DNA of 64,000 nucleotides, taken from the NCBI GenBank assembly GCA_002336485.1, contig DDCZ01000065.1, forward strand, positions 1 to 64,000. Reading direction: 5' to 3'. A program made the position numbers and the translations under genes. The notes beneath the pieces were generated by a model, which was given only the letters and a program-made list of their open reading frames with translations, was not told the origin of the DNA and ran no database searches. This stretch comes from Flavobacteriales bacterium UBA1993. Its GTDB lineage: Bacteria > Bacteroidota > Bacteroidia > Flavobacteriales_G > Salibacteraceae. How positions within the stretch are numbered: the first letter of the stretch is position 1; each line of letters opens with the position of its first letter. Of this stretch, positions 37,801 to 45,656 are shown one piece after another.

Positions 37801-37940
37801 AGTGATGCATTGATGGCATAAGCTACATCTTGTTGCCAATAACCCTGAACGGGGGTGCGATTTTTCCAGTAGAGTGAATTTTCTTGTGCAAGGGATAGGG
37901 ATGCGAGACAAAGACAAATAACGAAGGTTAATAGTCTCAT
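34812..37940 (-). CDS. M1 family metallopeptidase with a C-terminal outer-membrane beta-barrel-like domain
   Basis: A 1042-aa exported protein. The signal peptide covers residues 1-19 (ending SLAQ). The M1 aminopeptidase part (about 30-640) has GMEYP (344-348) and the zinc site HEVGH (366-370) with the third ligand Glu389 exactly 18 residues on. About residues 640-1042 are beta-rich with alternating hydrophobics. They include GGGLNLRGY (RGY at 913-915), like the L6 loop of Omp85 proteins, then FADAG, and end in a terminal Phe (AIDRAF), as integral outer-membrane barrels do. This suggests an aminopeptidase anchored by its own barrel. It follows nadC with a TAATG junction sharing one base. Confidence 0.88.
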   Translation of the reverse strand: MRLLTFVICLCLASLSLAQENSLYWKNRTPVQGYWQQDVAYAINASLNDETELISGDLILQYTNNSPDALTQLYFHVYQNMFEPNSYKNQFDGNSDAKAEEWQKTDVTNMRVNDRQVAFTKDNTMLIVDLPEPIMPGSVAKIECAFTTQFGSQGGRMKVYSSNGQKHFNVVHWYPRISVYDRKFGWTTDQHLGHEFYGDFGTYEVEISLPEHYILDGTGKLLNRSEVLPESLMEKVRIENFADKPWGEAPSEIMAASSKPKTWKFKAENVHDFAWTADPTYRIGLAKATLEDGSEVDCYSLVQEQHASGWQNAAAYTARVIELYSKDFGSYAYPKMIVADARDGMEYPMLTLDGGRDPYYRDLIAHEVGHNWFFGMVGNNETYRASLDEGFTQFLTSWAMEHLEGDTINWTPASSKLDEMFQDERGTRDAQIFQGYYRAALMNNSDPNLNTHSDHFKDRTGYGQVYYKTATMLYNMQYVLGDSFFLASMQNYFNQWKFCHPYFNDFRSSIIQFTGVDLNWFFDQWLESESDIDYGIKSFKRVSEGSYEIELERKGEMQMPIALTVTTKEGVELEYWIPNSYFVKASSDNVLPQWVGWGDNNKVYRARLDSIPEVKTVQIDASNRLADVYHLDNKLPFPINVQFDDLNYSYPIRAYAVEWHPSIWYNGYDGLKIGVEAKGDYYHTYHKVDVGFWFNSGLLQQTNSLLDISTQSEFYRFNYRLNYQTPLRGIAKDFDVLIGTRFLDGVAINKIGWQKKFSNGKTKVNQSVSSLYRPDQKSLNYAIMPSQWGVEKFNNFMQTELQHRYRYGKRSRGLVRSNLRNNFLGSDYSYGFVNLSSVNENRTKKLNLRTRVFGQIGFGDNWAPESQLMAAGANPEEMQDNPFIRSAGFVPATAGGYGIETGWFHSGGGLNLRGYSGYVLPELNEDSLVRFAYAGRSGLAVNTELEFDNLVRILPGFKRWIELKTYLFADAGLIDLKSDAYQLSGLRADAGVGMALDIKQWGQWSDLRPTTVRVDFPLFLNRPPANQEFLQFRWILAIDRAF

Positions 37941-38770
37941 TACAGTTTAATTTTTAAGCTGATATCCAGTGATCGCACTGAATGCGTCAACGCGCCTACG
38001 GAGATAAAATCCACGTTTGCTTCAGCGTAACCGACTATTGTTTCTTGGGTAATTCCACCTGAGGATTCTAGTGGAACGCTTCCGTTGCAAATACCGACGG
38101 CTTCTCTGGTCTGGTCTACACTAAAATTATCCAGCATTATTCGATCAACTCCACCAATATCAAGCACGGTCCGCAACTCCTCGAATGATCGGACCTCTAT
38201 TTCTACAGGAAGCTTTACTCCTCTTTCGCGCTGATACTTGGCGGTATTTGATAATGCCTGGTGGATACCTCCTGCCGCATCGATATGATTATCCTTAATC
38301 AAGATCATATCAAATAGGCCAAATCGGTGATTTGTGCCGCCCCCAAATTTCACTGCGTCCTTTTCAAAAAGCCTTAATCCTGGAGAAGTCTTTCGTGTAT
38401 CCAGAACTTTTGCCTTCGTGTGGGCGATTAAATCGACATAATGGGCCGTAACGGTCGATATGCCACTCATGCGCTGCATTAGGTTTAAAACCAAGCGTTC
38501 CGAACTGAGTATGGAGCGCGCTGGACCAGTCACAAAAAAACCGACATCGCCCCGAGTAACTCTGGCACCATCGGTTATTTTAAAATCGAGTTCTAAAGAG
38601 GGATCGACATGTTGAAATATTTTTTCGGCTACCAGAAAGCCACTTGCCACTCCGCTTTCCTTAAATAGTAACTGGGCCTCTGCCATTTTCCCATCTGGGA
38701 TACAGGCCAATGTTGTGTGATCACCCTCCCCAATATCTTCCTTGAGGGCATTTTGGATGAATTCTATCAT
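37940..38770 (-). CDS. nadC: Nicotinate-nucleotide pyrophosphorylase (carboxylating)
   Basis: Converts quinolinate and PRPP to nicotinate mononucleotide, CO2 and pyrophosphate in de novo NAD synthesis; cytosolic. At 276 aa it has normal length. Typical features are EDIGEGDHTT near the N-terminus, LNLMQRMSGIST, LDTRKTSPGLR, KFGGGTNHRFGLFD and LESSGGI near the C-terminus. The start is ATG 38770; a TTG two codons upstream is also in frame. It lies between DUF4783 (15 bases upstream) and the M1 gene (1-base overlap), so these three are probably one transcript. Confidence 0.95.
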   Translation of the reverse strand: MIEFIQNALKEDIGEGDHTTLACIPDGKMAEAQLLFKESGVASGFLVAEKIFQHVDPSLELDFKITDGARVTRGDVGFFVTGPARSILSSERLVLNLMQRMSGISTVTAHYVDLIAHTKAKVLDTRKTSPGLRLFEKDAVKFGGGTNHRFGLFDMILIKDNHIDAAGGIHQALSNTAKYQRERGVKLPVEIEVRSFEELRTVLDIGGVDRIMLDNFSVDQTREAVGICNGSVPLESSGGITQETIVGYAEANVDFISVGALTHSVRSLDISLKIKL

Positions 38771-38785
38771 AGACAAAAAGTGATT

Positions 38786-39163
38786 CTAGTTTGCTTCTAT
38801 TTCGATGCTCTGAATTTCGAACGTCTCTCCTTTCTCAACCAGATAGGTGGTAATTCTGCTTCCACCTTTAGAGGTGGTTAACTCTCCTATCATATAATGG
38901 ACGTTTTTTCCAGAGACTCCATTATGCACCATTTTAAAGGACTGAGGAGTGTTGTTCATGAAATAGGTTCTTAATTCCTTTTGAGAATCAATCGCTGATT
39001 CGCTTACCACATCATTTTCAATGGATAATTCAACTTGTTCAGCAAACATATTAGCGATTGCCGAAGCATCGCCATGTGAAAACGCTTTTGTAAGCCCTGC
39101 ATAATCTTGTGAGAAGAGAGAAAACGGAAGCGCGATTAATAGAACTAGAAAGAACCTTGTCAT
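38786..39163 (-). CDS. DUF4783 family exported protein
   Basis: A 125-aa protein with a signal peptide (MTRFFLVLLIALPFSLFSQ) and an NTF2/SnoaL-like alpha+beta domain typical of DUF4783. The start is ATG 39163; further upstream candidates give no better signal and run into the promoter boxes. Bacteroidota often keep DUF4783 with nadC and rlmH, as found here. Function unknown. It is first in the DUF4783-nadC-M1 transcript and is divergent from rlmH across 42 bases. Confidence 0.82.
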   Translation of the reverse strand: MTRFFLVLLIALPFSLFSQDYAGLTKAFSHGDASAIANMFAEQVELSIENDVVSESAIDSQKELRTYFMNNTPQSFKMVHNGVSGKNVHYMIGELTTSKGGSRITTYLVEKGETFEIQSIEIEAN

Positions 39164-39169
39164 AGTTGA

Positions 39170-39177
39170 TACATTTG
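39170..39177 (+). promoter_or_regulatory. -7 element for rlmH
   Basis: TACATTTG is a full match to TAnnTTTG, 28 bases before the rlmH ATG at 39206. Its -33 region would lie inside the DUF4783 coding sequence. Confidence 0.55.
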
Positions 39178-39190
39178 AAACCATCGACCT

Positions 39191-39198
39191 CAAAGATA
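39191..39198 (-). promoter_or_regulatory. -7 element for the DUF4783-nadC-M1 operon
   Basis: On the minus strand the sequence is TATCTTTG, a full match to TAnnTTTG, 27 bases before the DUF4783 ATG at 39163. Its -33 region would overlap the rlmH start. Confidence 0.55.
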
Positions 39199-39205
39199 AG
39201 GTCAA

Positions 39206-39679
39206 ATGAAGATTAGAACACTTTCAATAGGAAAAACGAATATGTCCTTCGTTCGCGAAGCGATTGACCTATATAATCATCGCATTGGACGGTATGTCAA
39301 ATACGAATGGGAGGAACTTCCCGATGTTCGCAATAGTAATAAGCTGAGTAATGATAAGCTCAAAATGGAAGAAGGGAAAAGCATCTTAAAACGACTCAAG
39401 CCTGGCGAACGATTAATATTACTTGATGAAGGTGGCATGCAGATGACAAGTGTGAAATTTGCCAATTGGATTGAAACAGGCATGAGCCTTAATGGGAGGG
39501 ATATCTGTTTCGTAATTGGGGGTGCCTATGGCTTTTCAAGTGAAGTTTACGAAAAGGCCGAGATGAAAATCTCGTTATCCAAAATGACCTTTAGCCATCA
39601 AATTATTCGTGCGATATTCTCCGAACAACTATATCGCGCTTTCAGCATCATTCGGAATGAACCGTATCACCACGCTTAG
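39206..39679 (+). CDS. rlmH: 23S rRNA (pseudouridine1915-N3)-methyltransferase
   Basis: SPOUT-family enzyme that methylates pseudouridine 1915 in helix 69 of 23S rRNA within the 70S ribosome. The 157-aa length is standard. Diagnostic segments are LILLDEGG (about residue 70), the knot loop FVIGGAYGFS, LSKMTFSHQIIRAIFSEQLYRAF and the terminal NEPYHHA. The 3' end overlaps the convergent galE gene by 32 bases, the longest such overlap in the window. Confidence 0.97.
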   Translation: MKIRTLSIGKTNMSFVREAIDLYNHRIGRYVKYEWEELPDVRNSNKLSNDKLKMEEGKSILKRLKPGERLILLDEGGMQMTSVKFANWIETGMSLNGRDICFVIGGAYGFSSEVYEKAEMKISLSKMTFSHQIIRAIFSEQLYRAFSIIRNEPYHHA

Positions 39680-40697
39680 TATTCAATAATTGCTGCCACT
39701 GCCATGCAGAAATCATTGCATCGGCAATTCCGTATTTCGGATTCCAACCCAGTTGCCTATTAGCCTTTGAGTTATTTGCATAGATACACTCTACGTCGCC
39801 AGCTCTCCGGTCAGATATCGTATACGCAACGCTTATTCCTGTAGATTTCTCAAAAGCCTTAATAACTTCAAGAACCGTTACTCCATCACCTGTCCCCAAA
39901 TTATAGACGTCATAGTCAAGCTCATGCTCTGATTCAGCCAGTTTTTCCAGCGCCAACACATGCGCATTGGCGATATCTGAAACATGGATATAGTCTCGAA
40001 TGGCTGTTCCATCTCTGGTTTCATAATCATCTCCAAAGATGTTTAGTTCATCTAACCAACCCGATGCAAACTGCGTGACAATAGGAACAAGGTTGTTTGG
40101 CCTACCCTTAGGTAATTCACCATGCTTACCGCTTGGGTGAGCGCCTACAGGGTTAAAATAGCGCAAGGAAAGGGCGTTAAACCCAATTTTGGTGGCACTA
40201 AAATCTTTGAGGATGTTTTCTCCCACCAACTTCGTGTATCCATAAGGAGATTCAGGAGGTTGAACAGGGGTTAACTCCGTAACGGGCTGCGTTTTTGCGT
40301 TTCCATAAACAGTGCAACTAGAGGAAAAAATGAAATGTTTGACATCGTATTTCTGGCAGCACTTGAGTAGGTTGATGAGCCCATTTAGATTATTGTGATA
40401 GTACAATACCGGTTTCTCCACCGATTCGCCAACCGCCTTCAGCGCAGCAAAATGTATGATTCCGTCAATAGGGCCTTCAACATTAAAAAATCGCTCCTTC
40501 AAGGAACTGTAGGCGGTAAGGTCTAGCTCATAATTCTTCACACGCTTTCCCGTAATTTCCTCAATTCTATCAAATGTCTTAGCATCTGAATTTGAAAAAT
40601 TATCGATAGAAACCACATCATGTTCTGTGTTCTCTAGAATGTCGATAATGGTATGCGAGCCGATATATCCGGCGCCGCCGGTAACAAGTATTTTCAT
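39648..40697 (-). CDS. galE: UDP-glucose 4-epimerase
   Basis: Extended short-chain dehydrogenase that interconverts UDP-glucose and UDP-galactose. The NAD-binding GGAGYIGSH is at residues 7-15, the catalytic serine region is FSSSCTVYG, and the YxxxK pair is in YGYTKLVGE. GalE-specific segments RYFNPVGAHPSG and GTAIRDYIHV are present. The 349-aa length is standard. It is likely to supply UDP-galactose or related sugars for the surface glycans made nearby. A TATCTTTA box on the minus strand (40714-40721) is a possible promoter element. Confidence 0.93.
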   Translation of the reverse strand: MKILVTGGAGYIGSHTIIDILENTEHDVVSIDNFSNSDAKTFDRIEEITGKRVKNYELDLTAYSSLKERFFNVEGPIDGIIHFAALKAVGESVEKPVLYYHNNLNGLINLLKCCQKYDVKHFIFSSSCTVYGNAKTQPVTELTPVQPPESPYGYTKLVGENILKDFSATKIGFNALSLRYFNPVGAHPSGKHGELPKGRPNNLVPIVTQFASGWLDELNIFGDDYETRDGTAIRDYIHVSDIANAHVLALEKLAESEHELDYDVYNLGTGDGVTVLEVIKAFEKSTGISVAYTISDRRAGDVECIYANNSKANRQLGWNPKYGIADAMISAWQWQQLLNTKRGDTVHSE

Positions 40698-40713
40698 CTC
40701 AAAATGTAGCCGC

Positions 40714-40721
40714 TAAAGATA
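40714..40721 (-). promoter_or_regulatory. Possible -7 element for galE
   Basis: On the minus strand TATCTTTA matches TAnnTTTG except for the last base and lies 16 bases before the galE ATG. Confidence 0.3.
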
Positions 40722-40853
40722 TTATTGATTTCATAGCCCTTACGTAATTTCCTAATCGATCATTTAATCCAGTAATTCAAAAGAGATAAATATCCTTGTA
40801 CAGAAGTTTAAGCTTTTAGATTATTTCAAATCTCCACAACATAGAATTTGCAT

Positions 40854-42182
40854 ATGCAAAATAGTCTCCTTGAAATATGGGAGGTTGTGCTTGCGCCATT
40901 GTATCTGATTGTCGCCTATTCGACGGTACTGATGATACGCAAATCGGATCGGCGCATATTTACGCTCGGTTTGAGCGCCAAAATGATTGGTCTTTTTGGT
41001 TTTGTGTTCGTTTACTTAGTCTACTACGGAGGAGGCGACACGGTATCCTATTACAAAGCTGCGCTTCCAATGCTAAACTTGTTCTACTCGGACTTTAGTG
41101 CTGGACTCTCTGTTTACATGCATGATTATAATCCTGCTGACTTCTCCTATTTCACACAGGAAACTGGATACCCACTTCGATACATCTTTGCGGATAGGGG
41201 AACGCTTATGGTGTCGAAAATTGTAATGCCTTTCTTAATATTTTCCTTTAAAAGTTATCTCCTTGCCTCAATACTCATCGCCACTGTATCATACTTGGCA
41301 TCCTGGAAATTATTCGGACTTTTTCGAGTTCTGATAGTTGGAAATTCGAAATTGGCCATGATCGCAGTGCTGTTTATTCCGAGCATATTATTTTGGGGCT
41401 CAGGTATATCCAAGGACACTATTTCCTATGCATCCATGTGCTACTTTATTTATGGCATGTATTGGATCGTGATACGAAGACGATTCGCATTGGCAACAAT
41501 TCTTTTATCGGTCCTTTCGTTGACTTTAATCATAGTTATTAAACCCTATATTTTTCTGGTGTTGTTTCCTGGGGCCCTAGTCTGGATTTTTAATTCATCC
41601 ATTCAATCTATTCGAAACAAGTTCATACGAATAAGTATGATCCCGTTCATTGTTGCATTATCACTAGGTGTTTTTGCAGTAACATTTTCGAGCATCTCAG
41701 CAACATTGGGCGACTATTCGACCGAGAAAATCATCAACAAGGCAGTCGTTACTCAGGAGGATTTTAAGCGGGAGTATTATGGCTCAAATTCATTTGATAT
41801 CGGCACTATTGAACGAACACCTCTTGGGGTGATCTCGAAATTCCCTATTGCCACACTATACGGATTCTATGGCCCTTCGGTGCTCTCGATCAACAATATT
41901 GTGATGCTCTTTTCGGCCTTGGAAAACACATTTCTCTTGCTGCTGACATTCGGTGTTTTATTCAGAAACAACCCCTTAAAGTTGATGAATCGGATTATAT
42001 CAGAACCATTCCTTGCATTCTGCTTAATGTTTTCGGTCTTCTTCGCTTTTGGCATTGGGCTAACGACACCAAACTACGGCGCATTGGTTCGCTTCAAAAT
42101 CCCCCTTATTCCCTTTTTCACAATCCTGCTTCTGGTTCTCTATACAAAAGCGAAAATATTCAATCCGAAAAATGAAGAGTGA
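40854..42182 (+). CDS. Polytopic membrane protein, candidate glycan polymerase (Wzy-like)
   Basis: A 442-aa protein starting at ATG 40854 with about ten to twelve hydrophobic segments and no recognised domain. A periplasm-facing loop after the third segment carries GGGDTVSYYKAA, and another loop (about residues 290-330) is hydrophilic. Its size, topology and position after galE, in a region with a flippase and glycosyltransferases, suit an O-antigen or exopolysaccharide polymerase, but Wzy proteins lack strong sequence signatures. It overlaps rdgB by 11 bases. A membrane GT-C enzyme is an alternative. Confidence 0.5.
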   Translation: MQNSLLEIWEVVLAPLYLIVAYSTVLMIRKSDRRIFTLGLSAKMIGLFGFVFVYLVYYGGGDTVSYYKAALPMLNLFYSDFSAGLSVYMHDYNPADFSYFTQETGYPLRYIFADRGTLMVSKIVMPFLIFSFKSYLLASILIATVSYLASWKLFGLFRVLIVGNSKLAMIAVLFIPSILFWGSGISKDTISYASMCYFIYGMYWIVIRRRFALATILLSVLSLTLIIVIKPYIFLVLFPGALVWIFNSSIQSIRNKFIRISMIPFIVALSLGVFAVTFSSISATLGDYSTEKIINKAVVTQEDFKREYYGSNSFDIGTIERTPLGVISKFPIATLYGFYGPSVLSINNIVMLFSALENTFLLLLTFGVLFRNNPLKLMNRIISEPFLAFCLMFSVFFAFGIGLTTPNYGALVRFKIPLIPFFTILLLVLYTKAKIFNPKNEE

Positions 42183-42780
42183 CTCGTTGAAGGTCCTTGT
42201 GTTTGCGAGCGGCAATAAGCACAAACTTTCCGAAATTCAAGCAGCATTCGATGGTCAACTGCCCATTGTCTCTATGCGTGATCTTGGCTTCACAGGTGAG
42301 ATTGACGAATATGGAACTACACTTACCGAAAACGCAAAAATCAAATCGACGTTTATCTATGAAACGTACAAGCGAAATGCCTTTGCGGATGACACCGGAC
42401 TAGAAATTGAAGCCCTAAAAGGTGCTCCAGGAGTCTATTCAGCAAGATACGCGGGTTTGGATTGCAGTTTCGAAGACAACATGAACAAAGTCTTGCAGGA
42501 ATTAGACGGAATCGAAAATAGAAAGGCCCAGTTTCGGACCATTATGAACCTTTGGTGGGAGGGCGAAAACTATGCGTTTGAAGGAATCGTAAAGGGCGAA
42601 ATCAGCTCTAGTCCCAAAGGAAAGGACGGTTTTGGTTACGATCCAATCTTCAGACCTGAAGGTCATACACGAACATTTGCCGAAATGACTGCGAACGAAA
42701 AAAACTCCATGAGTCACCGATCAAGGGCAATGAAAAAGCTTGTAGATTTTCTAACCGATCGGCTCCGATCAGCGCAGTGA
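42172..42780 (+). CDS. rdgB: XTP/dITP diphosphatase (RdgB/HAM1 family)
   Basis: Hydrolyses non-canonical purine nucleoside triphosphates such as dITP and XTP to monophosphates and keeps them out of DNA. The 202-aa protein shows FASGNKHKLSEI near the N-terminus, AFADDTGLEIEALKGAPGVYSARYAG (nucleotide and metal site, shown here only as landmarks ADDTGL and GAPGVYSARYAG), GKDGFGYDPIF and a terminal SHRSRAM. The start ATG overlaps the upstream membrane-protein gene by 11 bases. The 3' end overlaps the convergent ddl by 12 bases. Confidence 0.96.
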   Translation: MKSDSLKVLVFASGNKHKLSEIQAAFDGQLPIVSMRDLGFTGEIDEYGTTLTENAKIKSTFIYETYKRNAFADDTGLEIEALKGAPGVYSARYAGLDCSFEDNMNKVLQELDGIENRKAQFRTIMNLWWEGENYAFEGIVKGEISSSPKGKDGFGYDPIFRPEGHTRTFAEMTANEKNSMSHRSRAMKKLVDFLTDRLRSAQ

Positions 42781-43743
42781 CTCTTTGACTGACATCTGAA
42801 AGAATTCACTTAAGGTGTACCCAGAATAAATTGCCTGTCTTGGAACTATACTCGCTTCACTTAAACCAGGCGTTGTATTTACCTCTATCAGGTAGATCCC
42901 ATCTTCGCAAATCATATAGTCGACGCGAATCATACCCTTGCAGTGCAGCCATTCGTAAATATTCTCTGTAAGCTTTTCAACTTCGGAATAAACATCTTTT
43001 TCGATGCGTGCTGGGGTAATCTCTTCGGTTTGATGATGATTGTATTTCGATTCAAAATCAAAAAATTCGTTTCCAGGTACAATTTCGGTCACACCTATTG
43101 ATTTAGGAGATCCTTCAAGAGTTATGCAACCGCAAGAAACCTCCGTTCCAGACAAAAATGATTCTATAAGTGCGTCGACTCCTTCTTGCTGAGCGTGGCT
43201 AATTGCTTTTCGCATTTGTGTAACATCCTTGACCTTGGTTACACCTATGCTTGACCCGCCGTCATTGGGCTTCACGAAACATGGCAATCCAACTCGTTCC
43301 ACAATTTTGTCCACATCCACATCATGGCCTATACGCGCAATGTAGGAATCGGCCACTAGCACGCCAGAGGCTTGTAGGTATCGATTACATGCTGCTTTAT
43401 CAAAGGTGATGGCCGAAGCCAAAACACCGCAATTATTATATGGAATTCCTAGAGCGTCAAAATAGCCTTGAATCTTTCCGTCTTCGCCGGGTGTTCCATG
43501 TATTGCACAGAATACGGCATCAAAAGATATCTTACCAGAATCTGTGGGTATAGAGAAGTCGTTTTTATCCACTTCAATCATCCCCGAGTTGGTTTGGCAT
43601 TTCCAAGATTTGCGATCGATGTCTACCAAGAAACACTCGAATTCTGGACTTGATAGGTGTTCTCGCACAACATTGGCGCTCCTTTCAGAAATTACGCGCT
43701 CGCCTGAAAAGCCGCCGAAAATTATGGCAATGTTTTTTTTCAT
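42769..43743 (-). CDS. ddl: D-alanine--D-alanine ligase
   Basis: ATP-grasp enzyme that joins two D-alanines for peptidoglycan precursors; cytosolic. The 324-aa protein has the N-terminal FGGFSGERVISERSA, CAIHGTPGEDG, CFVKPNDGGSSIGVTKV (the ATP-grasp glycine loop) and the closing YLIEVNTTPGLSEASIVP metal site. A near-consensus -7 box (TATTTTTG) precedes it. Bacteroidota often keep ddl beside the PASTA and RluD-type genes; here a divergent SDR gene lies between them. Confidence 0.96.
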   Translation of the reverse strand: MKKNIAIIFGGFSGERVISERSANVVREHLSSPEFECFLVDIDRKSWKCQTNSGMIEVDKNDFSIPTDSGKISFDAVFCAIHGTPGEDGKIQGYFDALGIPYNNCGVLASAITFDKAACNRYLQASGVLVADSYIARIGHDVDVDKIVERVGLPCFVKPNDGGSSIGVTKVKDVTQMRKAISHAQQEGVDALIESFLSGTEVSCGCITLEGSPKSIGVTEIVPGNEFFDFESKYNHHQTEEITPARIEKDVYSEVEKLTENIYEWLHCKGMIRVDYMICEDGIYLIEVNTTPGLSEASIVPRQAIYSGYTLSEFFQMSVKESLR

Positions 43744-43760
43744 TTTCTCTCTATCTCAAT

Positions 43761-43768
43761 CAAAAATA
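43761..43768 (-). promoter_or_regulatory. -7 element candidate for ddl
   Basis: On the minus strand TATTTTTG matches TAnnTTTG and lies 17 bases before the ddl ATG. A TTG occurs about 23 bases further upstream. Confidence 0.45.
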
Positions 43769-43826
43769 GAGAGACTACAAATCGATAAGTACAAGAAGGG
43801 TTTGGCTTATTAACAGCCGAGTACTA

Positions 43827-44753
43827 CTAAACCTCTTTCATCACAATCGAGAGCCCTTCTTGAAGGCCAGTTGAAGGCTTATAACCAGTATGAGTTAACA
43901 GTTTCTCGCTGCTACCGTACCTTCTACCCACCTCGTAGTCGTAGCGCTTTTTCGGGGCTTCAATGTGATGAATTTCCGATTTCGAATTAAGTAGACGAAT
44001 AATTTCTTTCGCCAACTCTTCGATGGTCGCTTCCTTTTCATTCGCAATGTTGAATATTTCAAAACCCTGTACGTTTTTGGCCAAATTAATCGTGCAATTA
44101 ATGGCATCTTCAACATATGTAAAGTCACGTGTCTGCTCACCCGTACCATAAACAGTAAGCGGCTCGCCCTTCATCGCCTGCTCTATAAATCGAGGAATAA
44201 CCATTCGGTTATCTTGTCTTAAACCGTAGATATTAAAGAATCGAAGTGCGATCGAGTTGATCCCTTTTTCTTCAAATAAAGAAGCGAGATAAATCTCGTT
44301 GTATCTTTTGGCCATTGCATAGCTCGTGTGTGGATCAACCAATATTTCTTCGTTTACACTTTGTTCAAGTGCAAGATGTCCGTAAACACCACTTGTGGAT
44401 GCGTATATCAATTTCTCTATGCCATTTATGGCACACGCATGGGCAACACTTTGCATTCCATTTACCTCAGTTTCCATAGTCTCAATCGGGTTGTCGGCCA
44501 CGATATCTACTCCCAAAATGGCAGCAAAATGAAAAATCACGTCAGCACCTTTAGCAAGCTCGGCAACTTTTGCGCTGTCACACACATCCACTTGATGAAA
44601 CTCAACTTTGGAAAAAACATCTTGTGGAATTTTATTTCCTCTCAGCAGCGTATCAATGATTACCACCTCATTTCCTAATTCAACAAGTTTACTTGTCAAG
44701 TGTGATCCAATAAAACCTGCACCACCTGTAATTAGAATACGCTGATTTGTCAT
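43827..44753 (-). CDS. NAD-dependent epimerase/dehydratase (extended SDR)
   Basis: A 308-aa nucleotide-sugar enzyme starting at ATG 44753 (MTNQRILITGG). It has the Rossmann glycine motif GGAGFIG, the IYASTSGVYG serine strand, Tyr and Lys in SYAMAKRYNE, and RFFNIYGLRQDNR. It is close to UDP-glucose 4-epimerase and UDP-glucuronate decarboxylase-like SDRs, but the exact substrate is unresolved. It probably makes a nucleotide sugar for the surface glycan. It lies 83 bases upstream of ddl on the same strand. Confidence 0.85.
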   Translation of the reverse strand: MTNQRILITGGAGFIGSHLTSKLVELGNEVVIIDTLLRGNKIPQDVFSKVEFHQVDVCDSAKVAELAKGADVIFHFAAILGVDIVADNPIETMETEVNGMQSVAHACAINGIEKLIYASTSGVYGHLALEQSVNEEILVDPHTSYAMAKRYNEIYLASLFEEKGINSIALRFFNIYGLRQDNRMVIPRFIEQAMKGEPLTVYGTGEQTRDFTYVEDAINCTINLAKNVQGFEIFNIANEKEATIEELAKEIIRLLNSKSEIHHIEAPKKRYDYEVGRRYGSSEKLLTHTGYKPSTGLQEGLSIVMKEV

Positions 44754-44830
44754 AAGTACCTTTTCGCGCAAATGTTGTAATAATTGATCAATATCCTATG
44801 CGTCAAAAGAGGAGCGTGTCCTCAACAATT

Positions 44831-44838
44831 TATCTTTG
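44831..44838 (+). promoter_or_regulatory. -7 element for the PASTA-T9SS-RluA operon
   Basis: TATCTTTG is a full match to TAnnTTTG, ending only 5 bases before the ATG at 44844. If used, the transcript would be nearly leaderless. Confidence 0.45.
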
Positions 44839-44843
44839 TGTCA

Positions 44844-45656
44844 ATGTTGAAGTTTATTTTCTCCCGAACCTTCGTAATTAATGTGTTGCTTGCAGGTGTC
44901 TTTGTGATCTTATGCTTGGTGGGCGCATACTACTTCCTGAACTCCTATGCAAAAACAGGTGAGGCTGTGAGTGTCCCTGATCTAGCTGGTTACGACCTAA
45001 TTGAAGCCGAGGCATTTTTAAAGGAAGCGGAGCTCGATATAGAGATTATTGATTCGATTTTCACTCTTGGTAAGCGCGGAGGAGAAGTTGTCGACCAAGA
45101 CCCTAGACCATCGTCTCTGGTGAAGAAAAACAGAAAAATATATCTGACAATTTCACGTTATGAAACTCCAAAAGTGAGTATACCCAACGTTTTGAATCAG
45201 ACAAGTGCAATTGCAATAAGCAAATTGACCCGCCGTGGGTTTGAAATTGGGGAACTTATTTCGAAGGCTGACCCATGCGAAGGCTGTGCAATAGGGCTCC
45301 AGCTAAATGGAGAAACCGTTGAAGTTGAAAGTAAACTGCCGCAAGGAAGTAAAATTGACATTGTGATTGGTGAGGTGAATGCAGGTAGCGTTACACCCGT
45401 GCCTGAACTCTATGGTCTTTCATTCGACGAGGCTACCGCATTGTTGCATATGAAAGGGTTAAACAGAGCCGGATTTTCAATCGAACTTGCTGAAAATGAA
45501 GGAGACTCTCTTGCGTCAAGAGTGTTTTGGCAATCTGAAAAACCAGGAGAACTGATAAAAACTGGATCGCCAATCATTATTAATTTGTCGACGGATATTA
45601 CGAAAGTTCCACCGTCAAATATTGACTCTGTTAGAGCATCATTGAAGGGTTCATGA
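44844..45656 (+). CDS. PASTA-domain membrane protein without kinase
   Basis: A 270-aa protein from ATG 44844. One membrane helix (about residues 10-32) anchors it, with the C-terminal part in the periplasm. Three PASTA repeats follow (about 42-107, 108-190, 191-258), with VPDLAGYDLIEAEAFL, IPNVLNQTSAIAISKL and VPELYGLSFDEATALL as repeat starts. Repeat two carries a DPCEGCAIG cysteine pair. PASTA domains bind muropeptides or beta-lactams; here no kinase or transpeptidase domain is attached. It lies near ddl, as in related genomes, suggesting a cell-wall role. Its stop overlaps the next start by 4 bases (ATGA). Confidence 0.88.
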   Translation: MLKFIFSRTFVINVLLAGVFVILCLVGAYYFLNSYAKTGEAVSVPDLAGYDLIEAEAFLKEAELDIEIIDSIFTLGKRGGEVVDQDPRPSSLVKKNRKIYLTISRYETPKVSIPNVLNQTSAIAISKLTRRGFEIGELISKADPCEGCAIGLQLNGETVEVESKLPQGSKIDIVIGEVNAGSVTPVPELYGLSFDEATALLHMKGLNRAGFSIELAENEGDSLASRVFWQSEKPGELIKTGSPIIINLSTDITKVPPSNIDSVRASLKGS

